In this document: piece by piece, positions 1-4,877 of the stretch | How the letters are laid out: each line of letters opens with the position of its first letter | Numbering within the stretch: position 1 is the stretch's first letter | Assembly: GCA_002714565.1 (NCBI GenBank) | Contig: PAXU01000023.1 | Location: forward strand, 11,134-16,852 | Length of the DNA: 5,719 nt | Origin: Rhodopirellula sp. | Lineage (GTDB): Bacteria; Planctomycetota; Planctomycetia; Pirellulales; Pirellulaceae | Direction of reading: 5' to 3' | Notes under the pieces: generated by a model | The model's database searches: none | Seen by the model: the letters and a program-made list of their open reading frames with translations, nothing else | What the model was told of the DNA's origin: nothing | Translations under genes and position numbers: made by a program

Positions 1-704
1 AGCGGGTGCATGCCGTCGCTCACAGCTTCGTCACGGCCACTGTGACATAGCTTGTGGTGTCGTGAGTCGGACTGGGCTGCGGCTGCGACAATCGGATTAT
101 CGTGCGTGCTGATACTGCGATGTGTGAGCAGGATTGCGGAACTGGCGGAACCAATCGTTAAAGAGGCGATTGTGTTCTTTATGGAACTACGTGTTATCGA
201 AAGATCGGTGTTTAAGTGGTTAATTGTGGAGTGCATTAAGTGGCGGCTGTCTTCGGTGCCGACGATTAAGGCTGCCTGAATCTGACCCAGCTCGATTGCG
301 TTTGCTGCCTGAATTATGCCATTTAGCTGTCCGAGACAGGCGTTTGATACATCATAGATATGACAGTCTGCAGAAAGACCGAGCTCGTGATGTACGCGGG
401 CAGCTGTAGCTGGTTCCAAATGGTCGCGACATACGCTGCCATGAACTAGCATGCCGATCGAATTCCGATCTATTCCAGAATCTTGGATCGCGGAATTCCC
501 GCTTTCAATACTCTTATCACCTGGTAACGTGTCTGCATCCCAATAACGTCGGGCGGAGATTCCAGTCATTAACTCGAGGCGACCTTCCGGCAGGCTAAGA
601 CGCTGATACACGGGTGCCAACTCTGCCTCTAATTCTGAGGTGGAAATGGAGTTCGGCGGCAATGTATAGCCGAGTGCCTCGAGATTTACATTCGTGTACT
701 GCAT
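1..704 (-). CDS. OleA-like 3-oxoacyl-ACP synthase III (thiolase fold), 3' end beyond the window
   Basis: Reading the reverse complement from the ATG at 704-702 gives 234 uninterrupted codons that run off the window start, so this is the N-terminal two thirds of a protein of about 340 residues. The family condenses acyl thioesters: FabH makes the first 3-ketoacyl-ACP of fatty-acid synthesis, and OleA joins two acyl-CoAs head to head for long-chain olefins. Visible motifs are MTGISARRYW (46-55), RDHLEPATA (93-101), the nucleophile loop DVSNACLG with Cys123, and IASLTIGSASSA (179-190). Glu97 lies 26 residues before the cysteine, the same spacing I recall for the OleA glutamate (Glu117/Cys143 in Xanthomonas), so OleA-type is favoured over housekeeping FabH. 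The catalytic His and Asn would lie beyond the edge. The start is preceded only by a weak GAG-containing ribosome site. It is divergent from the C26 gene. The family call is firm; the acyl substrate and an olefin role are inference. Confidence 0.9.
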   Translation of the reverse strand, partial: MQYTNVNLEALGYTLPPNSISTSELEAELAPVYQRLSLPEGRLELMTGISARRYWDADTLPGDKSIESGNSAIQDSGIDRNSIGMLVHGSVCRDHLEPATAARVHHELGLSADCHIYDVSNACLGQLNGIIQAANAIELGQIQAALIVGTEDSRHLMHSTINHLNTDLSITRSSIKNTIASLTIGSASSAILLTHRSISTHDNPIVAAAAQSDSRHHKLCHSGRDEAVSDGMHP

Positions 705-783
705 TTGTCTCAGGATAGCGGCCAATTAGCAAAGTGACAACGCACTATAAACACACGAGAATTAACCAATTAATGCCAGATAT

Positions 784-864
784 AGTGCCAAACCCTAAAG
801 TGCTAGCACAAGATGTTGTATGTGAAAAAAACTTACTCGCAAAATCAGTGAAAAGTTTGGCACT
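784..864. repeat. 10-bp perfect inverted repeat with 61-nt spacer
   Basis: AGTGCCAAAC at 784-793 is the exact reverse complement of GTTTGGCACT at 855-864. The arms could be two oppositely oriented copies of one regulator site, or could form a long-range hairpin in a transcript. They lie 80-160 bases upstream of the minus-strand OleA-like start. The repeat is seen directly; its function is unknown. Confidence 0.5.
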
Positions 865-910
865 GGTGTGACATGTTGGCAAAATCACGCCCATCTTAAT
901 TGTTCCCGTC

Positions 911-927
911 AAAGTCATCTGGACTTT
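911..927. promoter_or_regulatory. Operator-like palindrome AAAGTC-N5-GACTTT
   Basis: AAAGTC (911-916) and GACTTT (922-927) form perfect 6-bp arms around a 5-nt spacer. The 17-bp dyad has the size of a typical dimeric helix-turn-helix operator. It lies in the divergent intergenic region, about 200 bases upstream of the OleA-like start on one side and about 450 upstream of the C26 start on the other. No regulator gene lies in the window, so the call is only a candidate. Confidence 0.3.
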
Positions 928-1306
928 TACTTGTGAAGGAGTCATGTCGCCGAATTGGCAAACTGATTTACAAATGCAAATCACCAACGTGTTGTTAATT
1001 GCAGAAGTCCCAAACTGCAAAGACAACCGAGAGTCTCACAAGGATGTGTTGGCTCAGTGGAGGGGGAAAATGATCAGACAGGAATCAATCAATGACACCT
1101 GAAGGATCTTCTCGAGCAACGATCTGCAATTCGTAAATGACGGTCTTATCACATTGCTGTGAACAGCCGGGACCCGTTTGTCGAAGGTGAAATGAGTAAG
1201 CGTTTATTGAAGTCAGCGTGGCATTTTTCATATGCAGTTTTGACTTTACAAATTGCTCACTCATCAGTCAGGCGTTTAGGACTTCTTCGTTATTTTTGGA
1301 CGGTCA

Positions 1307-1339
1307 AGTGAACAAGGTCACTGCCAAAATAAGCTTGGC
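1307..1339. promoter_or_regulatory. Two abutting short inverted repeats upstream of the C26 gene
   Basis: AGTGA (1307-1311) pairs with TCACT (1318-1322). Immediately next to it, GCCAA (1323-1327) pairs with TTGGC (1335-1339). The pair ends 33 bases before the C26 start codon, so it could be an operator over the promoter or structure in the 5' leader. The arms are only 5 bp, so chance occurrence is possible. Confidence 0.25.
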
Positions 1340-1358
1340 CATAGACTCTTAGTATCTG

Positions 1359-1365
1359 AAAGGGA
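1359..1365 (+). promoter_or_regulatory. Ribosome binding site of the C26-family gene
   Basis: AAAGGGA lies 7 bases before the ATG at 1373. This supports that codon as the start. Confidence 0.6.
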
Positions 1366-1372
1366 TTTCAAG

Positions 1373-2122
1373 ATGCAACGTAAGCCACTGATTGGATTGA
1401 ACGCTGATTACAAGTCTGCAACGAAGGACATTCCCGGGTTTAGTTACCTGGCCGAAGGTTATGCAGACTGCATTCTCAAGGCTGGTGGAATACCAGTTGT
1501 GCTGCCACTGCTAGATGACATTGAAGATTTAAAGGAAGTACTTGATTCGCTTGACGGATTTATGCTTATCGGTGGGATGGATTTAGATGCCAGAAACGAT
1601 GGCTTCATGCTTCATCCTTCAATGAGATTAATGGAAAAACGGCGTGAGGCTTTTGATCGCATGTTGTGCGATGAAATCGTACGAAGACGTATGCCGGTCT
1701 TTGGAATCGGGTGTGGAATGCAGCTGCTAAATCTCTCAGCTGGTGGCAATCTTCACTTCCATTTGCCTGAAGATATACCTGGTAGCGTGCCGCACCGTGA
1801 CTTCCAGGATCCGTCGCATCGCCACGGTCTTGAAATCACCGAAGGTTCACTATTAGAGCGCGTTTACGGCGACGGTGAAATTCGCGTCAGCAGTAATCAC
1901 CACATGGCTGTTGACGAAGTCGCTGATGACTTCGTGGTAACCGCCCGTTGCCCTGATGGTGTGATCGAAGCGATCGAGAGCCAACACAAAAAATGGTTTG
2001 CCATTGGAACACAATTCCATCCGGAAACACCTGCGGCCACTGCCCTTGATTTCAGGATTGTCGAGGAATTTGTGGATGGTGTGAAAAACGGTGTAGGAGG
2101 CCTTCAATTGATGGCAGCTTAG
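1373..2122 (+). CDS. Gamma-glutamyl-gamma-aminobutyrate hydrolase family protein (peptidase C26, class I glutamine amidotransferase-like)
   Basis: A 249-residue protein covering a complete C26/class I GATase domain, close to the usual length of about 250. The family hydrolyses gamma-glutamyl amides, as PuuD does in putrescine degradation, using a Cys-His-Glu triad. Visible features are the N-terminal PLIGLNADY strand (5-13), the oxyanion-type glycine loop DGFMLIGGMDLD (61-72), the nucleophile elbow GIGCGMQLLN (111-120) with Cys114, and QFHPE (214-218) with His216 and Glu218. All three catalytic residues are therefore present. HRHGLEI (149-155) and SSNHHMAVDEV (173-183) match conserved segments of the family. 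No signal peptide or membrane segment is seen, so it should be cytoplasmic. The ATG has a good AAAGGGA ribosome site. It is monocistronic, with a strong terminator downstream. No polyamine genes are adjacent, so the true substrate is unknown; PuuD is the nearest characterised relative, not a proven function. Confidence 0.9.
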   Translation: MQRKPLIGLNADYKSATKDIPGFSYLAEGYADCILKAGGIPVVLPLLDDIEDLKEVLDSLDGFMLIGGMDLDARNDGFMLHPSMRLMEKRREAFDRMLCDEIVRRRMPVFGIGCGMQLLNLSAGGNLHFHLPEDIPGSVPHRDFQDPSHRHGLEITEGSLLERVYGDGEIRVSSNHHMAVDEVADDFVVTARCPDGVIEAIESQHKKWFAIGTQFHPETPAATALDFRIVEEFVDGVKNGVGGLQLMAA

Positions 2123-2171
2123 AACGTGACAGCGTTCGCGCGTGAACTATCTTCGTTCGAGTCGCTTGTGT

Positions 2172-2186
2172 CTGGAGAAACTCCAG
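2172..2186 (+). other. Small perfect hairpin CTGGAG-AAA-CTCCAG
   Basis: Six paired bases close a 3-nt AAA loop in the 3' untranslated region of the C26 gene. It is followed by a G-run instead of a T-run, so it is not itself an intrinsic terminator. It may protect the 3' end of the message or be part of a larger RNA fold. Confidence 0.4.
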
Positions 2187-2255
2187 GGGGCCTGTTTAGG
2201 GGGGCCCGACACGGCGATGTTATTGAGGGGGCGAATCGGGGGTAAGCGCGCTTTG

Positions 2256-2295
2256 TGAGCGGTAACGTGGATTGAATGGATGCAATCACCGCTCA
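2256..2295 (+). other. Two-stage imperfect hairpin just before the terminator
   Basis: TGAGCGGT (2256-2263) pairs perfectly with ACCGCTCA (2288-2295), and inside it GATTG (2270-2274) pairs with CAATC (2283-2287). This gives an 8-bp outer stem, a one-sided 6-nt bulge (2264-2269), a 5-bp inner stem and an 8-nt loop. It ends 8 bases before the terminator stem. A hairpin followed by a terminator is also the layout of many small RNAs, but no known family is recognised. Confidence 0.4.
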
Positions 2296-2303
2296 ATTCA
2301 AAT

Positions 2304-2345
2304 ACAGTCTTAAGTGAAATGGAATTTGCTTAAGGCTGTTTTTTT
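2304..2345 (+). terminator. Intrinsic (Rho-independent) terminator of the C26 gene
   Basis: ACAGTCTTAAG (2304-2314) pairs with CTTAAGGCTGT (2329-2339) in an 11-bp stem with a single G-T wobble. The loop is 14 nt, and seven T residues (2339-2345) end the structure. It should end the C26 transcript and insulate the downstream operon, which starts 150 bases later. It lies 182 bases after the C26 stop codon, leaving an unusually long structured 3' untranslated region or room for a separate small RNA. Confidence 0.8.
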
Positions 2346-2426
2346 ATGGCTGAGTTAACTGTCTGCAAATCCGTTGTATTCGAGGTAAGCTATATGCGTG
2401 TGCACGCCGTGCCATTGACCTCAATT

Positions 2427-2452
2427 CCAGAACCGATATCCAGAGCCGATAA
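2427..2452 (+). repeat. Two-copy 13-bp tandem repeat upstream of the hydrolase operon
   Basis: CCAGAACCGATAT (2427-2439) is followed at once by CCAGAGCCGATAA (2440-2452), with 11 of 13 positions identical. It lies 42-68 bases upstream of the start codon, about where an activator or repressor would act. The repeat is seen directly; a regulatory role is inferred from its position. Confidence 0.4.
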
Positions 2453-2480
2453 CCAAGCCTTATTTCCAACCCGACCAAAC

Positions 2481-2486
2481 GGATGG
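2481..2486 (+). promoter_or_regulatory. Ribosome binding site of the amidohydrolase gene
   Basis: GGATGG ends 8 bases before the ATG at 2495. The alternative in-frame ATG at 2507 (MSRRSF) has no purine-rich site before it, so the upstream start is preferred. Both starts keep the Tat motif. Confidence 0.4.
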
Positions 2487-2494
2487 TTTAAAAC

Positions 2495-3421
2495 ATGACA
2501 CAACAGATGAGTAGAAGATCATTTAACAAAACGTCGGCAGCTATTGCCGCTACCGCAGCAACCGGAACAGTAAATGCCAAAGATGCGGATGCTGGCTGGA
2601 TTGATGCGCACGTGCATGTTTGGACCAAGGATCTAGATGCGTATCCTCTTGGTGAAAACTACAGCCGAGAAGATATGCAGCCTCCGAATTTCCCACCGGA
2701 GGAATTGTTTTCTCATTGCAAGCCAGTTGGCGTGTCACGAATCGTGCTTATCCAGATGAGCTACTACCGGTTTGATAACTCCTATATGACTGACATGATG
2801 GCACGGCATAAAGGAGTGTTTGGCGGAGTCGCCGTGATTGATGAAAATGACAGTCCTCGCAAAGCCATGATGAAGATGAAGCGACTTGGCTGCAGAGGAT
2901 TTCGAATTCGACCGGGCGATGTCAGCCCTGATAAATGGCTGGATACCCCCGGGATGCATGAAATGTGGCGTACAGGCGCTAGAGAAGGGCTAGCTATGTG
3001 TCATTTAATTGATGCAAAGCACCTCGATTCAGTAGATGCGATGTGCCGAAAGTATCCGGATACACCCGTCGTGATTGACCACTTCGCACGTATCGGCGTG
3101 GATGGTCAAATTCGCAAAGAAGACGTCGACAATTTGTGCAAGATTGCTAAGCACAAAAATGCGACGGTTAAGCTGTCGGCTTATTATGCTCTCGGCAAAA
3201 AAGCGGCACCGTATACTGATTTGATTCCCATGATTCGGCGTTGCCTCGATGCCTATGGACCGGAACGATGCATGTGGGCGAGCGACGGCCCTTTTCAGGT
3301 AGTCGGGGGGCATGAATATGCTCCTTCGATCAAGCTGATAACCGAACACGCAGATTTTTTGAGTGATTCTGATCGCCAATGGATATTGCGCAAGACAGCT
3401 GAGCGTGTATTCTTTAACTGA
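2495..3421 (+). CDS. Tat-exported amidohydrolase (amidohydrolase_2 / COG3618-type TIM-barrel metal hydrolase, lactonase-like)
   Basis: A 308-residue protein with a twin-arginine signal and a full metal-dependent TIM-barrel domain. SRRSFNK (6-12) matches the Tat consensus, followed by an Ala/Thr-rich stretch and a likely VNA cleavage site near residue 28, so the enzyme should fold in the cytoplasm and act in the periplasm. Metal and catalytic residues are visible in order: HVH in WIDAHVHVW (His39, His41), CHLID (His170), VVIDHFAR (His196) and WASDGPF (Asp264). VKLSAYYALG (225-234) matches the conserved strand of this family. COG3618 members include L-fuconolactonase, other sugar lactonases and 4-sulfomuconolactone hydrolase, so hydrolysis of a lactone or similar cyclic ester is the best guess; the substrate is not known. 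It is the first gene of an apparent operon, 46 bases before the TctC-TctB gene. This suggests its carboxylate product feeds that transporter. Confidence 0.85.
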   Translation: MTQQMSRRSFNKTSAAIAATAATGTVNAKDADAGWIDAHVHVWTKDLDAYPLGENYSREDMQPPNFPPEELFSHCKPVGVSRIVLIQMSYYRFDNSYMTDMMARHKGVFGGVAVIDENDSPRKAMMKMKRLGCRGFRIRPGDVSPDKWLDTPGMHEMWRTGAREGLAMCHLIDAKHLDSVDAMCRKYPDTPVVIDHFARIGVDGQIRKEDVDNLCKIAKHKNATVKLSAYYALGKKAAPYTDLIPMIRRCLDAYGPERCMWASDGPFQVVGGHEYAPSIKLITEHADFLSDSDRQWILRKTAERVFFN

Positions 3422-3453
3422 TTCGAATCACAGGATCTCACGAACGGAAGTCA

Positions 3454-3458
3454 GGGAG
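3454..3458 (+). promoter_or_regulatory. Ribosome binding site deciding the TctC-TctB start
   Basis: GGGAG ends 9 bases before the ATG at 3468. The frame is open back to an ATG at 3363, but that start lies inside the amidohydrolase gene and would add 35 residues ahead of the signal peptide. The ATG at 3468 is therefore chosen. Confidence 0.6.
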
Positions 3459-3467
3459 CGGGTATCG

Positions 3468-4853
3468 ATGTTCCGACTTTTGCAGTACGCATTGTCCAAT
3501 CGTCTCAGCACGATGATGCCTTGGTTACTCATCCTGGGTGCAGCGCTATGCGTGTGTATTGGTTGCAGTGATGGCACATCAACATCTGCGTACCCCAATC
3601 GAGATATTCGTCTCATCGTCCCATTTAGTCCGGGAGGTGAGAGTGACGGATTTGCACGTCTCATTTCAAATGCCATACGTGAACACAATCTTCTTGATGT
3701 GTCGCTCTACATCGAGAATAAGGGTGGCGCTGGAGCGACGATTGGCAGTCGTGAAGTCAAGGATGCGGATCCCGATGGTTACACCATGCTAATTTTGCAT
3801 GAGGCAATGATGACGGCGCAGGTGTCTGGTAAGGCAGATTACGGGCCAGATGCCTTCACGCCTGTTGCAGCATCCGGAAAAATCAGCATGGTCATTGCCG
3901 TATCAGAGAAGTCGTCTTTCCAAAGTCTGGGTGACCTGATGGAGGAGTCTGCAAAGCGCCCTGAGCAGTTAATCTTTGCTGCAAACCTGGGAGCTCCCGT
4001 TCATTACGCAGGGCTAATCCTTGAGTCGTATGAAAAGGGATCGCGATTTCGTTACACGCAAACGGGTGGAGGCGCAGATCGGTTTGCAGCGGTAAAGGGT
4101 AGACACGCCGATGTATCGGCGTTTTCGTTTGGTGAGTACATCCGGTACAAGGATGGGGGATTACGAGCGTTGGCTATTTTTGCCGAAGAACGTAACCCAA
4201 AAGCGCAGGACATTCCAACCGCAAAAGAGCAAGGCTATCCCTTCGTACACTCCAATATGCACTTTTGGTGGTTCCCGAAAGGTACACCTCAGTCACATGT
4301 CGATTTGATGTCTGGCGTAATTCAACAAGCTCTGAAGGTGCCTGAAGTACAAGAAACGCTGGACAAATTACTTTGCGAACCCGTATTTATCGACGGACGC
4401 GAAATGAAGTCTGAGATTAGACACAGGTTGGCGAGTATGCAGCGGGTTAGCGCAGAGGATCGCACGGAACTGCCGGATATCCCATTTTGGGTAGGGTTGG
4501 TTACATTGGGTTGCTTTGCCCTTGTCATTTTGGAGGCGTTTAATAAACCAAGCGGCATTGAAGATCAAGCATCCGATGATTCCTCGGACTCCAAGTCCCA
4601 GCCGTATGATTTCAAGGCCATCATAATCTCGTTACTCGCCACAGCTGTATTCATCGCGATCGTGCAATGGACGGACATTCCATTTTCACTCGTTAGCATT
4701 ATCTACATGCTTGCTGTGGCAAGTCCGATGTTGGTACATATTGAGCGCCATCGGCGAAAACGAGCTTGGGTGATTGCCATTACCGTTGCTGTGTTGCTTT
4801 CCGGAATTATTCACTTTGTCTTTACAAGTTTGCTTGGCAAACAATTGCCATGA
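3468..4853 (+). CDS. TctC-TctB fusion: tripartite tricarboxylate transporter substrate-binding protein joined to the small membrane subunit
   Basis: One 461-residue frame carries two TTT subunits. Residues 1-33 are a signal peptide or anchor with hydrophobic core 18-31, ending in CIGC-SDG, a near-lipobox with Cys33 but Cys instead of Leu/Val/Ile at -3. Residues 44-330 are a TctC/Bug-type binding domain: YPNRDIRLIVPFSPGG (42-57), NKGGAGATIG (84-93) and DADPDGYTML (99-108) are family signatures. Residues 338-461 look like TctB: helices at about 338-356, 383-401, 404-422 and 433-455, ending in FTSLLGKQLP, like the usual TctB C-terminus. An acidic Ser/Asp-rich linker (364-377) joins helices 1 and 2. 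The basic ERHRRKR (425-431) between helices 3 and 4 should be cytoplasmic, which fits a periplasmic TctC domain. It sits 46 bases after the hydrolase and 24 before TctA. Separate subunits are the norm, so the fusion is unusual; the frame is unbroken, so it is not a sequencing join. The carboxylate substrate is unknown. Confidence 0.88.
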   Translation: MFRLLQYALSNRLSTMMPWLLILGAALCVCIGCSDGTSTSAYPNRDIRLIVPFSPGGESDGFARLISNAIREHNLLDVSLYIENKGGAGATIGSREVKDADPDGYTMLILHEAMMTAQVSGKADYGPDAFTPVAASGKISMVIAVSEKSSFQSLGDLMEESAKRPEQLIFAANLGAPVHYAGLILESYEKGSRFRYTQTGGGADRFAAVKGRHADVSAFSFGEYIRYKDGGLRALAIFAEERNPKAQDIPTAKEQGYPFVHSNMHFWWFPKGTPQSHVDLMSGVIQQALKVPEVQETLDKLLCEPVFIDGREMKSEIRHRLASMQRVSAEDRTELPDIPFWVGLVTLGCFALVILEAFNKPSGIEDQASDDSSDSKSQPYDFKAIIISLLATAVFIAIVQWTDIPFSLVSIIYMLAVASPMLVHIERHRRKRAWVIAITVAVLLSGIIHFVFTSLLGKQLP

Positions 4854-4866
4854 TTTGCAGCAGAAC

Positions 4867-4870
4867 GGAA
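4867..4870 (+). promoter_or_regulatory. Ribosome binding site supporting a TTG start for TctA
   Basis: GGAA lies 7 bases before the TTG at 4878. The GTG at 4873 is in another frame and reaches a stop after seven codons. No ATG precedes the first conserved TctA segment in the correct frame, so TTG is the best-placed start. Confidence 0.45.
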
Positions 4871-4877
4871 AAGTGAA

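Larger units (their letters stand above)
705..1372. other. Long divergent intergenic region, likely regulatory
   Basis: These 668 bases separate two divergently transcribed genes, the OleA-like gene on the minus strand and the C26 gene on the plus strand, so both promoters should lie here. I see no convincing protein gene. Short open frames exist at 944-1102 and 1192-1311 (plus) and 745-1026 (minus), but they lack well-spaced ribosome sites and recognisable sequence. The region holds several inverted repeats, listed separately, and five copies of TGCCAA/TTGGCA at 786, 857, 876, 955 and 1322. A possible minus-strand -10 (TATAGT, complement of 744-749) sits about 40 bases upstream of the OleA-like start, without a good -35. 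No RNA family is recognised. Confidence 0.6.
2123..2494. other. Structured intergenic region between the C26 gene and the hydrolase-transporter operon
   Basis: These 372 bases contain no supportable gene. The first part (2123-2345) is rich in dyads: GAACG/CGTTC at 2122-2137, CTGGAG/CTCCAG at 2172-2186, GGGCC/GGCCC at 2188-2207, a two-stage hairpin at 2256-2295, and the terminator. It also has four G-runs of five or six at 2186, 2199, 2227 and 2238. The second part (2346-2494) should hold the operon promoter. TTGACC at 2415 followed 16 bases later by TATCCA (2437) is the only candidate seen and it is weak. A 13-bp tandem repeat lies at 2427-2452. Confidence 0.6.

Noticed and set aside
52..409. 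Plus-strand open frames at 52-279 and 224-409
   Set aside because: They lie antisense to the OleA-like gene, whose minus-strand translation is clearly a thiolase-fold protein. They are shadows.
745..1026. 93-codon minus-strand frame upstream of the OleA-like gene
   Set aside because: It needs a TTG start, has an odd Cys/Thr-rich composition, matches no family I recognise, and covers the inverted repeats. It is most likely a chance open frame.
944..1102. 52-codon plus-strand frame starting ATG with AAGGAG just upstream (936-941)
   Set aside because: The AAGGAG is only 2 bases from the ATG, too close for normal initiation. The product is hydrophilic and matches no family I know, and the frame lies in a region that looks regulatory.
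1192..1311. 39-codon plus-strand frame beginning MSKRLLKSAW, basic and partly hydrophobic, with GAAGG about 4 bases upstream
   Set aside because: It is short and its ribosome site is poorly spaced. Its composition is compatible with a small membrane-active peptide, but nothing beyond that supports it. Conservation in relatives would be needed to revive it.
3363..3467. Longer TctC-TctB start at ATG 3363, overlapping the amidohydrolase end
   Set aside because: It would put 35 extra residues before the signal peptide and lacks a ribosome site. ATG 3468 has GGGAG at good spacing.
4851..4853. TGA as a selenocysteine codon joining TctB to TctA
   Set aside because: The TctB domain already ends in its usual Leu-Pro C-terminus just before the TGA. 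TctA has its own ribosome site and a start at the usual distance from its first motif, and there is no reason for selenium chemistry in a permease.
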